A DNA stretch of 60,000 nt, from contig WPIO01000120.1 of assembly GCA_009760855.2 (NCBI GenBank), forward strand, positions 746,001 to 806,000, read 5' to 3'. The DNA comes from Cristatella mucedo. Its lineage: Eukaryota > Bryozoa > Phylactolaemata > Cristatellidae. Under the pieces are notes generated by a model. The model saw only the letters and a list, made by a program, of their open reading frames with translations, did not search any database and was not told the DNA's origin. Shown here in pieces: positions 49,178-60,000 of the stretch. The position numbers were made by a program, and so were the translations under genes. How positions within the stretch are numbered: position 1 is the stretch's first letter; each line of letters begins with the position of its first letter.

Positions 49178-50249
49178 TACTGAGACAAACTTCCTAATGT
49201 AACTAGCCGTGCTTAAAAACGTTAGGCTACATTTCCTGCTGATCGCACGCATGATGCACGCGGCAGGTGGCTTCGCTCATGAATTTTGGTAAGCTCATAC
49301 ATGCATGTGACTTCGGTATTCCATGCTGCTGTCATGCAGCTTGTGCTAGTCTGCACGAAAGACCTGTTACTAAACTCTCCAAATCAGCAGCAACACCTTG
49401 TGAATTTCACGTCTTAAGAAGCTCTTGCACCCTTCTTTCGGACTGTTATTCGGGTTTCGTATTCTTCATTTAGCTTGTATAAGAATTCATTACCTTCAAT
49501 AGTTCCTGTATTGAAAATTCATTCTGAGTTGCATTAAATCTCACACAGTTAATTGTTGAGAAGCGGAGCTCTGGCTACGCGGGGAGAATCATGACACGTG
49601 ATTGGTAGGATTGGCATTGTATTGCTCTACTCCATGACTTATTGACCGGCAAATAAACTAGGTATGTTAAGTAGTCAGAAGTGGGATGTTCTTCTCAGCT
49701 TTATCTGTAGCTAAACGAACCGCATTTATGTCGGTGCTTTGCAAAATGTACTAGCAAAAGTTGACATGTCTTAAGTCACTAAGCGTTCTCTGCAGTAATC
49801 CCATAAAAATAATAAATTTGCACAAACTTCACTTTACACCTGAGCATTAGGAACTGATAATAAGAACTGACATGGAGCACTGACATTAAGAAATTTTGTA
49901 CCTGCCTCTATTTTAAGGTCGATAGCAAAGCTCAACCTTCTTCATCGCCGGAAATTTATTGCAAATCAACTCTAATCTAGCACCTTTCACAGATGGATTT
50001 GCACTGACTTCTCAGTTGAGAAACGAATTCAATATTATGATTGTCGTGCATACCACTCAATAACGTCACGGTTTCTTTTTTCTCACTCTGAGCCTGCCTG
50101 AGCTGACAAAGAAGCTAAAGAAACTTCCTGCTTAATTTACTAAATCAGGCAAGGAGCAAATATGGGAGTGGTTAAGGAGATGGTCGATCGTAGACACTAG
50201 CATTGTTGGATTGTGCGTCAGTGAATAAGCAATAGTTGTGCAGGAGCTA
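49178..50249. other. No gene recognised
   Basis: Sequence downstream of the receptor contains only short chance open frames and no repeat I could match. Confidence 0.5.
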
Positions 50250-51600
50250 GACTTTGCCATAGCTTAGGATGGATCGGTACGATCGACAGCAGTCCTCATA
50301 TGCCTGCCAATGGACAGTCAGTCCTGATCTTATTCATGCTTTATGGAGCTTTTACTTTGTAGAGCTCACAAGTTACGTCTGCCGTAAACCAAAGCAGTGC
50401 TCTTAGGAAGTGGTTCAATCTCGTCGAGCACGTTAGCTAATGTCGTACTGTAGCATTGCACCAATGATGACAGGCAGAAAAGAGGTTTTACCAGCAATGG
50501 CGAAGAAGACATTCTCGTGCGGATGGCAATGATGTCAAGGGCTTTGAGGTTTTGCGATTCACATGTGACTTTAGATGTGGAGGAGGGCAAACATTGTAGA
50601 CTGAGTGACATCCACGTGTGGTCGGGAAGTCAGACTGTGGTCAAAATAGGTGACGATCGCATACAGTTGTGAGAGAATATTTTATCGAATGCATGACCCT
50701 TGTTTCGTATTTGGTTGATGCACATGATTCAATTGTGAGAAAGAGTCTGTCAGTGCATGAATTAATAATTGAAAGCTTCAGGTAAGTGTGTAATTAGGTT
50801 TAATGCAGCCATATACTGCCCCTCTGATGAACATTTTGTGGATTCACCATCAGGGTCGGCCGTTGCACAGCCGTGGTCCGCCTCGGATGAATCATCGGGG
50901 TCGGCCAGTGCGCAGCCGTGGTAAAGGAGAAGCGAGTAGAGTGCTAGAAGCGGGAAAAAGGAATCGTGAATCCCTCTGCTCCTTGCGTCGTGTAATAAAC
51001 TGCTTGTGTTGGTAATCTGCCGGCGTTCTGCGCGCTGTACAAACCGAACAACAACAAAAATATTACAATGACTAAAAATGAGGAAAGATCAATTTCTTCC
51101 ATACAGAATCAAAATAAGATCAAATAATTCTGAGATAAAGGGTGATTTAGTACATGGGAGTGACAGAATACTGCAACTTTTAGCAGCTTGTTGTCGGATC
51201 AACTTAAAAAAAAGCATTTAAATAACTGCTTCAAACGGGCTGTAAATGGTTTGAAATTAAGGCTAGAACATATGACAATTGTGACACCAACACCAGTTTT
51301 GATTGATATAGGGTAATTAAAAAGAATATGCCTGTACGGATTGCATCGGTTATTTCCGAACGGTTAATTGATTTCAGCCAGATCGTAATAAAGGCGACCG
51401 GGTCTAGGCGGTTGTTAGTAGTTACGTCGTATATCATTACTGTGTCATTGCACATAGAGCAAAAATTATAACGACATTGAGACAATTCTATTGAGATGGG
51501 CAGCCCAGGTATTAGCAGGCCTGATGACTAGTAAGTTAGAGTGATGAACGGCAGCACTTGGAGCAAATGGGGCTGGAAGGCTGGAGACAATGCTGATAAT
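50250..51600 (-). pseudogene. L2-like LINE fragment (leader and endonuclease), split by an LTR
   Basis: Aligns on the minus strand with about 12780-13860 of the longer copy, covering the leader, the endonuclease start and its following region. The LTR at 50789-51067 interrupts it. Stops are frequent and the RT half is absent. Confidence 0.75.
50789..51067 (+). mobile_element. Solo LTR of the Ty3-like family
   Basis: Starts TGTAATT and ends ATTACA. It carries GTGGATTCACCAT, GGTCGGCCAGTGCGCAGCC, ATGAATCAT and a TAATAAAC polyadenylation box (AATAAA at 50994), then CTTGTGTTGG. These are shared in order with the LTR at 57827-58162. No internal element DNA accompanies it, so it is a recombined solo LTR. 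The target-site duplication is not clear. Confidence 0.7.
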
Positions 51601-52950
51601 AGCAAACATGCGAGACTTCCGGTCGAGTCGGTTTCGCTGTTCGCTGCGGCTCTGGCTCAGCAAAAAAAAATGTATCACCAATTTGTGGACACAACAAATA
51701 GCAACCGCACCAAGGAATGCATTGAAAAGACGATGGCGAAACGACATTAGAAATATGCGATCATACCTAACATGAAGATTGTAAATAGTCGGCTGTTCTA
51801 AAGCCGTGAGCTGCATTGCTGGGTATCTCTTGCCAGTGTGAGACTCAGCGGTAAGCACTGGTATTAAGATTTCCGGATTAACGTTTTTTTTGCACGATAA
51901 CGTCAAAATATATGCAAATATGTTTTAAAGCAGGTCTTAGTTGTATTAGTTTCCATAAACAATTTTTGAAAAAACTTCAATTTTTGAAGAGAATTTTGCA
52001 AAGGACAAGAAACGCTGGTAGCACTTGTTGTAGAGAGGCGAAAAATAGGAACTGAGGACATGGGAATCATCGCCTTGTCATTCCAATTCATTGCTTGTCA
52101 TTTAAATCACCATCTCATCGCCATCCCTTTCCGGTGGTGCTTATTTGGGTGGCTGGCATTACTCAAATCAGCACGAGCGAATGAAAGTGGCTAATTCGCA
52201 CTAGTCGCTAATGGTTTGTCAAAGTCGCTAATTATTCAAATCTTACGATAATCAATTAAGTTAATTGGCAATGTAAGTACTCGAAGGAGCCACGTAAGGC
52301 CGAATATATTATTTCAAATTGTATCGCCGAATGCTCAGTGGAGGATACGCATCGGGCTGCTTAGCAAGTGGCTACGCTTTGTGTGCGATACGGTTGACTA
52401 CCGAAACGCACAATAAGCATCGCCTACAGCGTTTCTAGGTAACTTGGTCGTGACAGCCTGTGCCGTGCCGCTCCTTGGTCGTTTTTCCATGCAGCTGGCC
52501 TGATCGTCAGTGATTGGTGGGGCACGCAAATGCTAATGCACTCCTAATGGATTCATTTTAAGAACCGGTAGGTAAAATGGGTAAAGGAGCATTGGGTCAC
52601 GGGACGCCGACCAGTGCACTTGTCCACGAGGGCTAGTCGTCGCAAACGTAACACTGTAAGGTGTTACGACCTGTGTTGCATACTTTGCCAGCCATTAAAC
52701 GGATTCGATGACTCCATCCGCTGGCTTCTGAACTACGAGAGGCGTTTCCAGCAGACCGGCATTGATCTGGCCGTGTTGCACGCATGGTTATTTATATCCC
52801 TTTGAGGCGGCGCCTTTACAGTCGCTGCGAGTCCTTCCGAAGCGATGCAAGAAGACTATTGTAACGCCGAAGGCTCAGCGGAGTAGGCTTGACCTGCCGC
52901 TCACATAGCTGCGTAACCTAACCGCCTAATGCCGTTTGGTGTGCGCGTAC
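51601..52950. other. Unassigned; possible gag remnant near 52.7 kb
   Basis: A short frame at 52614-52805 contains DDSIRWLLNYERRFQQTGI, reminiscent of the capsid N-terminus of Ty3-type Gag, but too short to be sure. A 30-bp motif, ATTGTAACGCCGAAGGCTCA at about 52858, recurs as ATTGTATCGCCGAATGCTCA at about 52319. Confidence 0.3.
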
Positions 52951-54122
52951 GAACAGTAAGTTGGCCGCCACAAAACAAGAGTTTCTGGCGCTGACCTACT
53001 TACCATTACTAATAGGCGTCGTGAGTCCACGGCGTGAATTGGAAAGCAAGACACACAAATTAAGGATTTTTTCTGAGCTTTATTCGCAAGCGCACAAAGT
53101 CGCTGTGCGTCTGGCTCAGTTGTATCTCAACACTCCTCACATGCTCTCGGCAGCCCAAGCACTCTTGACGATGAAACACGTCTCCACACTTGGGCTACCT
53201 GCGTCTCTAGGGGGGGGGGGGACGGCTGGAATAGACATAGGAGCCCGAACCAACAGAATATCTCACAACATACCAACTACGTTTAGCTCGCACCGGCAAA
53301 TCCTTATGCCTAGACCACGTGCAAGCGCGAACACACAAAACACAAAAGAAACAGAAAATGCCATCTCGCGGGCGATACGACCGTATTCGGTGGAGTCCAC
53401 CGAATCCTCCTAGCACATTCTCGTCAATCAATCGTCCCGTCAATCGCCGGCGAACAGCCCGCCCTCCTCCCTCGCTTTCAGAGAAGCGAGTCACACGGTG
53501 TCGAAGCCAAGCCGAAGAGAGCCGAAGAAAAGGCAAAAGAGTGAGCGTTGCTCGACTCTTAAATACCTAGCTGAGACAATGGTGCAAGAGCTTAGTGGTA
53601 TTGGGCCCGACACCGTCGCTAATTATGGTAAGGAATTAATACGCCGAGCTGGTTTGGTCTAGCGGTTAAGGTGCTCGCCCCGACCAAGGTCAGACTGAGG
53701 TCGTGGGCTCGAACCCCGAGGCACCTGTGAAGCGCCTGAATAGAGATTAAGTTCTCTTAGGTTCTATATAAATGAATTACATTATATATATATATATATA
53801 TACGTCACTAGGCCACAGGAAGCCCACCTCTGTCCAGCCTGAATACCGAATGGGTTCCAGACAATTCTTTTTGGACAGTATAATGGCAGAGGTTGACAGG
53901 CCAGCCAACATCAATAGGCAGCTCCCGGGGGTATCCGACATATTCCAAAGGCCAAATTGCAGCCGCTGGTCTCAGAGCTTCCTGGCATGCTCTTAAGCTC
54001 TTGCTCTCTAACCGCACTGGCGCTCCTCTCTGGCTCACTGCTCCAGGACAAAGAAGTACTTGCCCGTCGCCGAACAGCTCCTTTTCTCGCTAAAATTTAG
54101 CAAAGGCCAGCATGGCGCTACA
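52950..54122 (+). repeat. Long LTR-like repeat, plus-strand copy
   Basis: Over at least 53150-54122 it matches, inverted, 59054-60000. It contains a TATA-like ACTCTTAAATACCTAG, a block around CGTATTCGGTGGAGTCCACC, and ends GGCGCTACA at 54122, where homology to the other copy stops. The first part (about 53060-53150) also resembles 55590-55690. It is interrupted by a family A SINE at 53640-53805. Both copies share stops at the same places, so it is probably regulatory (LTR or leader) rather than coding. Confidence 0.65.
53640..53805 (+). repeat. SINE family A copy 4, nested, nearly intact
   Basis: GCCGAGCTGGTTTGGTCTAG, then CGGTTAAGGTGCTCGCCCC, then GGGCTCGAACCCCGAGGCAC, then GAATAGAGATTAAGTTCTCT and a TA tail. 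It sits exactly where the inverted copy of the host repeat at 59.37 kb reads straight through, which fixes the insertion point. Confidence 0.85.
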
Positions 54123-54419
54123 CTACACTCAGTTTCGTTCGGCGCTGGTGAAAGTTTCGTTAGCTCGGTAGGAGAGGGGAGGCTTGGGCGGTCGAACTTG
54201 CCTTGTGTGAGAAATGCCCTGCCAGGAAAGCAGGCGGCGATGGCGCATCGGCGGAAGGAGAGGCGGCGGCTGACCGGAGAGTCGAGAAGAGGCAGTAGCT
54301 ATCGCGGACCTAAAAGCAGCAGGAGCTAGTGGCAACTGCCTGGAGACGATGTTGGCCTGTGAGGTGGTGGTGGCGCTCGAAACTGAGGGGGTGTGCAGTG
54401 CGGCTTGGGCTGCCAAGTC

Positions 54420-54562
54420 ACGTCAGTTTGCCAAGTGGTTAACGTGGTCGCCCCGTCCAAGGTCTGGCCGAGGTCGTGGGCTCGAGTCCAGTGTCTTATG
54501 GTAAGTGCCTGAATGAAGATTAAGGTCTCTCATAGGGTGCTACGGAGATGAATTATATATCA
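54420..54562 (+). repeat. SINE family A copy 5
   Basis: GCCAAGTGGTTAACGTGGTC, then GGCCGAGGTCGTGGGCTCGA, then GAATGAAGATTAAGGTCTCT and ATGAATTATAT. It is more diverged than the copy 0.7 kb upstream. Confidence 0.75.
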
Positions 54563-56340
54563 TATCTTAAACGAGCCGGATTAATTAGGCGGTGCACATT
54601 AGAGAAACCAAGCTGGCCACCGAGCACTTGTAAAGGAGATGAAACTCGAGGCATCTCAGAGGAGACGTGGAAGACACCTGCCGGTGAGGCCGGTGAGGCA
54701 CCCGCCGAGGTGGTCGCTGATTGGATTGGTTTTACAGCAGAAAAGCTTTGAGCAAGCTAGCATGTGGCTGGCGTACCTGTGACATAGCACCTGTGACATA
54801 GCATGGTGATTCGGAAATCATGTGGTATGCAGTTTCCTGGGTCTAGTGACGGAGCGGTACCCTACCTAGGCACCCAGGGTGGACTTCCTTTATCGCTTCT
54901 TCATCGCTTTTGCACGAAGGCATATTGCTAGTAAATGATTGGTGTGTCATACACAGGCGATTATGCAGGTTAATGAATTCCCTTTGAGGACTCGGAGAGT
55001 AAATCGGGAAATGGGCTCAAGGATGGCAGATCTCGGATGGTGGATCGTGGATGCCGGCTTGTGCACACCGCCCTGAGGGTGCGGCTTCATTTCTTGAAAA
55101 AATGGGGTATTTGCATTCGCAAGCGAAACATCTCAATCCAACTTACTGTTACAAATGATGGCTCAATCAGCTTTACGAACATTGTTGCCGGTAGTTTCCC
55201 TTTGACCTGCAGTGAAGCACTAGCTGACTAAGGTAGCTGGCTCAATTTTTAGAGCCACGGACCACAACTGATTGGCTGGATATGGCACGATCTTATGTCA
55301 ATTGAACTCTTCCAGGGCTACTTCAGCGACGGCTGCTTAGAGCATACAGTTTAAGAAAAGCTTGTGGCTCTAAGATTTGCATGTTTCGTGGCTTTCTCAG
55401 CCAAGATTATTCATTTGGGACTGCTAAATATTGAACAAGTTTGTTGAGAATACTTTGTCCGTCTTTGCTACGGTCCACATTGTTGGTCACGGTTTCAAGT
55501 CTTGTAATTTTCTTGACTATTGACTGGCTAATGACTTCACGGCAGCACTGCGTCTCACAACAAAGGGGACGCGAGTTCATGTCATAAACCTGACCACGAT
55601 AATATGAACAAGTAAAGGATTTTGCTTAACTTTTTTCGCAAGCACACATTATTGCTGCGTGTCTAGTTCAGTTTTATTTCTATACTCCTCTCAAACACAA
55701 GCCAAGACAAACACACGGACCCTGCCTAATACCCAGGGTGCTCCTACCGATGAAGCATCTAGCAGCAGAGGTTCAGGCTCCCAACGGCTTAGCAGAAACC
55801 TCTCTTGTCACGAATAACGCATTAATGAAGACCCACTCAGTAAATCATCGGACATTATTCTACTTCAGCCCTCTAGACAAGAGAAACCAACCAGATGCAA
55901 CTGCATTTGACAAAGACCTGCCGTCTCTTGGGCCTCCTACCGAACACCTGAATCTGAAACTCCTACAATCGTCGATGAATGGTACGGACGCCTGCCCAGC
56001 TTCATGTCTTGTGAAGGCTCAAACCCGGCTGGTCGACTTTCTATCTTGCTCTGCTGACGTTCCGTGATTATTCTAGCTTGTCCTTGGCTGCTCAAGTGCT
56101 TCGGCAACTCAGACACATGTCCTTACATTGACACCGTTCTTCCTGACTCTCTCGACCTTCTCCAAATAAACTGGTTTATTAAAACTTTGAATGAAGATAT
56201 ATAAGTTAGCCGGCGGGACCCTGTCGTGCTAGGATCACGGGTGCTACCAGCTACTAAGGTTTTTGATTAGGAAGCACACGGCTTCTGAGCCGGTGGTGGC
56301 ATCAGAGTCACTGTGAAGCTGCAGTGCTGTCCGCTCTGAT
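54563..56340. other. Unassigned; part resembles the long LTR-like repeat
   Basis: The segment at 55590-55780 aligns loosely with about 53060-53190 (AAGGATTTT, TTCGCAAGC, GCTGCGTGTCTAG/TGTGCGTCTGGCTCAG, ACTCCTC). A 109-codon frame at 55738-56067 has no recognisable relatives. CAAATAAACTGG at about 56164 could be an old polyadenylation box. Confidence 0.4.
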
Positions 56341-56999
56341 TGCAGAATGCCGTCTTTCCCATGCAGGCTTTATTGTTTGGCCACCAGTTGCCCAGAGCAC
56401 CGACCACGTATGACTTCAGAAGCGCCAAACGGTAGCCAATCTTCAGAAGAGACCAAGCTAAGAGCCATATGCATCGGTCTTCTTTCGGCTGCCAGTGAGA
56501 GGCGGCAGGAGAGAAGCTTCGAGCACCTTTGTGACAGCCCTCCGCACGACCTATCGTCGGGTTGGGTAGCGAGACCGATCAACAAGTCAGTTTGCTGGCT
56601 CCATCACCAAAGCCTGTATTTCTAGCTACGCTGGCAAAGTCCAGTCTATACACACTAGACGGCTGCCAGCTTCGAGGGATCTCGCCCTCCCCTCCCGTTG
56701 TCCTCCTTTGTTGCCCCCCTTATATTACCTGCATGAGTTATTTTTCGCACTGTCGGGCCATTGCTGGTTCCGAACCGGCCAGACAGCTGGTGGCAGTTTG
56801 TGGTAGATGGATGTCCCCACAGATGCTGCCAATGGATTTGAGCAGGACTGCCGAGTCATCGTCTGCCCTTCCAACGGTTGTGAGCTTGTGGCTACTTAGG
56901 CAGTCTGAGAGTTGGCAAGGTCTCCACCCAGTGCTCACAGGCTGCTAGAGTCATGTTCCCTCACAACCTTTCCCACAGAGGATCTGGGTTATGGTACTG

Positions 57000-57690
57000 T
57001 GAGCTGAGTGCAACTTGTCCGACGACGGCTGGCCACCCAAGCTTGCGACGGCCTATTCGAGGCAGTGACGCCTGACTTGCAGTACGCACTCGGGGGGATG
57101 GGGGCGCAGCATGGTGCTGGCTTGGCTTATGCGGCACTCAGGATTGACGAGTTCTTTGCGAAGCAGCGAGGCCAAGACCAAGGCCGTCAGAGAGGCAGGG
57201 TGAAAGGAAGTGAGCTGATATAAAGCGTGGCATTCTGCACGCGGATCGGCAAAACTCCATAAGAGCTTTTTCGGCCGGCTGCAAAGCAGCCTTGGGCGCA
57301 AGCCGCACACGACCGAGGTAATCGAGCCTTGGCAGAAAGAAAGTCCGAAAGGGTTCAAGTTTTTCCAGTGGGTGCGGAGGCTGGCCGGCAGTAGGTCAAG
57401 GTCCATAGCAAGGGAAGAAGCAGGCCTGCTCAATATCAGCCCTAAGATGCCCGATAACCTGCTGTACTCCGAGGTAGGTCACCGCCTCGTTCTTTGGCGG
57501 CTCAGGAATCTGTGGGCCGTGCAGGATGATGAAGGCTGGCACGACTCGACATCCACGGCCTACAGTACTATGCAGCACTAGCCGCCAGGCAGGAAAAGCA
57601 TGCCTGGAGTTGAGGCGGCAGCTTTGCACTGGACACAGGAGCTTGCAGACCGGAAGATGTGCATGAGAATAAGGCAAGATCGTTCACCAG
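57000..57690 (-). pseudogene. R2/NeSL-like non-LTR reverse transcriptase fragment
   Basis: On the minus strand, frames separated by shifts give CRVVPAFIILHGPQIPEPPK, then EAVTYLGVQ, then LEKLEPFRTFFLPRLDYLGR and PAEKALMEFCRSACRMPRFI, then SDGLGLGLAS. The order RRVVP..xxIxG..V..L...E...xLGV, then a basic 'FLPRL' thumb, then DGGLGL, is typical of the R2/CRE/NeSL group rather than the L2 copies elsewhere here. No intact catalytic YADD part, zinc knuckle or restriction-like endonuclease was found. Confidence 0.65.
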
Positions 57691-57826
57691 GGAAGTTTCT
57701 ATTAGTATGAACACGAGCATGATAGGTAGGAAGTACCCGGGCATGCTAGGGTCTCCTCCGAAAAGTAAAGGCAGCCGTTTAGGATGCAGGCAATGAGCCT
57801 GCAACCAGGGCATACAAGATGCAGGT

Positions 57827-58162
57827 TGTAGTTTGGTCGCACAGCGGAGAGCCAGCCAATGTCCAACACCAACGGTTTATTCGCAAGGCACGGAGCCCAA
57901 GAGAGCACGGCTCCCCTCGGCCCCTCCTCTCACATGACGGCCCTCCAGTCCCCTGGTCGACTCTTATGATTCATCGACCACAGCAGTGCACTGGCCGACC
58001 ATAATGGTGAATCCACCATCTGGCCACCAGCTGGTTACCGGCCTGTGTCCATGCCACATCACAGGACCCCAGCAGGGCATCGGCCCCTCTCGGCTGTGCT
58101 TCTAACAACTCACCATTGGCTAATCAGAGGAGCCTGCATACAATACATACATACGAACTACA
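57827..58162 (-). mobile_element. 3' LTR of a Ty3-like retrotransposon
   Basis: Read on the minus strand it begins TGTAGTT and ends AACTACA, perfect 7-bp inverted ends. AATAAA (plus-strand TTTATT at 57876-57881) lies near its 3' side. The purine-rich AAGGTCAAGGAGGCG (58163-58177) directly precedes it, as a polypurine tract should. The body aligns with the solo LTR at 50789-51067. Confidence 0.82.
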
Positions 58163-58269
58163 CGCCTCCTTGACCTTAAGTTCACAAGTTTGTTGCACTA
58201 ACACAAGAGGTCACAAGTTGGCTGCACCAACTCATGTAGCTGCAAGGTACAGGGCAGCAATGAGCAAGC

Positions 58270-59010
58270 CTATCCGGTCAGGACATAGTCATCGTACCGG
58301 CGAGGGAGTGTCACAGTGCGCCTGGGCCGCTGTCCAGGTTCAGCTCTGTCGCCTTCAGGTGCAGGGGGTGTCTCTTCCTGCCCTGATACGAGACGCAAGT
58401 CGGACACGTGGCGACGTACACCGTCGATCTCAATTCCAACGCCCTGGCCCTCACTGGTTACCGTGCCCTCGGGACACTCGGTCGTGCAACGAGCGCCGGT
58501 GGGCTTCACAAAGACTCGCTGGCCGACCGCATTTTGAGCAGTCCTCGGGCCCTGATTTATCTGTGCCCTGAAGAGAGGGCTTTTCCACTCATATGAGAGC
58601 AGCCTTCTGCAGGGCACCGATTCCTCGTGCAACCCTGCTGTTAGCGAGATGTTGTACCAATACACCATCATCAGGACATTCTTGCCCGTGCGAGCCGCCA
58701 CACCCTTGATGGTCCTGTGATTTCGCTCACCGATGCCGATGCCGGAGGCTTTATAGGAGCAACGGTATGTGGGCTCCACGCCCCAACGGTCGCAAAGACT
58801 GCGAAGAGCTCTTGAAGCTCGCACCGTTATCCATGAGCAGCTGCTGCGGAGGGCCACGCTCCCTAAGCATTTCGCCAAGATTTTGCACCAAAGAGTTTTC
58901 GCCCTCGTCGGATATTCGCCTCCAAATAGCGAAATGGCTCGGTCTACAATCTACCACGGTCAGATATTTTTGGCCGTTGAAATGCGTTACGTCGCAGGCC
59001 TGGCGCTGCT
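58270..59010 (-). pseudogene. Ty3-like integrase and pol C-terminus, frameshifted
   Basis: Minus-strand reading: CDVTHFNGQKYLTVVDCRPS (first catalytic Asp), LLMDNGASFK (second Asp), a frameshift near 58795, then YRCSYKASGIGIGERNHRTI (catalytic Glu). A basic C-terminal part follows, ending RRTVTLPRRYDDYVLTG-stop, the usual kind of tail for Ty3-type polyproteins. Integrase inserts the element's cDNA into the host genome. Gag, protease, RT and RNase H are not found: the frame begins abruptly next to the repeat at 59054. This is a dead, internally deleted copy. Confidence 0.82.
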
Positions 59011-59053
59011 AATTCTCACTTACATTCAGCACGCATGGACTCACGCACGCGAC

Positions 59054-60000
59054 TGTAGCGCCCTGCTGGCTTTGGCTGAATTTTAGCGCGAACAAGAGCT
59101 GTTCGGCGGCGGGCTAGAGCCCCTTTGTCCTGGAGCAGTGAGCCAGAGAGGAGCGTCAGTGCGGTTAGAGAGGAAGCGCTTAAGAGCAAGCCAGGAAGCT
59201 CTCTGACCAGCGGTGGCGAGTCGGCCTTTGGAATTGGTCCGATACCCACGGGAGCGGCTGATCGATGTTGGCTGGCCTGTCAACCTTCGCCATCACTCTG
59301 TCCAAAAAGAATCGTCTGGAACCCATTCGCCATTCAAGCTGGACAGAGGGGACATTCCAGTGGCCTAGTGCCGGTATTAATTCCTCACCGTAATGGGTCA
59401 TGGTGTCGGGCCCAATACCACTAAGCTCTTGCCCCATTGTCTCAGCCAAGTATTTAAGAGTCGAGCGAAGCTCGCTCTTGGTCTTTTGCCTCGTGTCTTT
59501 TGTCTTTGGTCCGGCTTCGACGCCGTCGCACTTGTTTCTCTGAAAGCGAGGGAGGAGGGCGGGCTGTCCGCCGACGATAGACGGAACAAGACGAGACAGC
59601 GCAAGGAGGATTCGGTGGAACTCCACCGAACACGGTCGTATCGCGCCCGAGCTGGCATTTTTTGTGTTCTTTCGTGTTTTGTGTGTTCGCGCTAGCACGT
59701 GGTCTCGGCATAGGGATTTGCCGGTGCGAGCTAGGCGTAGTTGGCGTCTGTGGAGCCCTAGTTCTCCGGGTAGGGTTTGGGCTCCGGTTCGCGCTTCAGT
59801 GTGGAGAAGTATTCCCTCCGCAAGAGTGCTTGAGGTGGCGTGTGTGAAGTATTCCTGCCGCACTGTTGGAAACCGAGTTCTAGTTCACCGGTCAGGGTTT
59901 AGACTCTGGTTCGGGCTCCGTCTATTTGGGTCGTTTCCCATTATACACGTAAGCAGCCCCAGTGTGAAGAAGTATTTCCTCCGCAGGAGTGCTTGAGTTG
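59054..60000 (-). repeat. Long LTR-like repeat, minus-strand copy (cut by window end)
   Basis: Matches 53150-54122 inverted. Its end reads GGCGCTACA on the minus strand (TGTAGCGCC at 59054-59062). It holds ACTCTTAAATACTTGG (TATA-like). At its far part, a unit like CAAGCACTCYTGCGGAGG with AATACTTCTYCACACTG occurs twice (about 59800-59840 and 59960-59997). The 227-codon open frame at 59180-59863 ends at a stop shared with the other copy and is not a recognised protein. Confidence 0.65.

Noticed and set aside
59180-59863. 227-codon minus-strand protein
   Set aside because: The inverted copy at 53.2-54.1 kb breaks this frame early but shares its terminal stop, and no domain is recognisable. Treated as repeat DNA.

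Overview
This is eukaryotic, metazoan nuclear DNA. It has GT-AG introns, long intronic and intergenic spaces, dinucleotide microsatellites, tRNA-derived SINEs, and several decayed retrotransposons and DNA transposons. It is not bacterial: there are no operons or Shine-Dalgarno starts, and almost every long open frame is a microsatellite shadow or a transposon fragment. The host cannot be named from the sequence. A divergent nicotinic-type receptor, an L2/CR1-like LINE with (ATT)n tails, and SPIN-like hAT DNA would fit a lophotrochozoan or flatworm, but that is only a guess.

The layout is as follows. (1) 1-6.1 kb holds four exons of ELP3, the Elongator catalytic subunit. They have good splice sites but carry a frameshift, an in-frame stop and a two-residue deletion, so this looks like an intron-containing pseudogene. 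Its third intron contains a compound microsatellite seeded on a SINE, a Tc1-like transposase relic, and a 184-bp non-autonomous hAT element resembling SPIN. (2) 6.4-24 kb is a repeat graveyard. It holds two L2-like LINE copies, a decayed HEAT-like coding relic on the minus strand, another LINE 3' end, SINEs, and a large (CA)n(TA)n(TG)n microsatellite. (3) 24.26-48.75 kb holds one complete gene on the plus strand. It encodes a 453-residue Cys-loop ligand-gated ion channel in 10 exons whose phases all match. Introns 1 and 4 are long and hold further repeats. (4) 48.8-60 kb is again transposon-rich. It holds an L2 copy split by a solo LTR, a long LTR-like repeat in two opposite copies (one carrying a SINE), an R2/NeSL-like reverse transcriptase fragment, and a Ty3-like integrase with its polypurine tract and 3' LTR.

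Only the receptor appears to be an intact protein-coding gene. It has a signal peptide, a 13-residue Cys-loop and M1-M4. It keeps the cation-type Gly-Glu-Arg entry to M2, but it lacks the vicinal cysteines and most of the aromatic box that bind acetylcholine, so its ligand is an open question. The rest is mostly mobile DNA at various stages of decay. The L2-like LINE and one SINE family share a 3' tail, so the LINE machinery probably mobilised that SINE.
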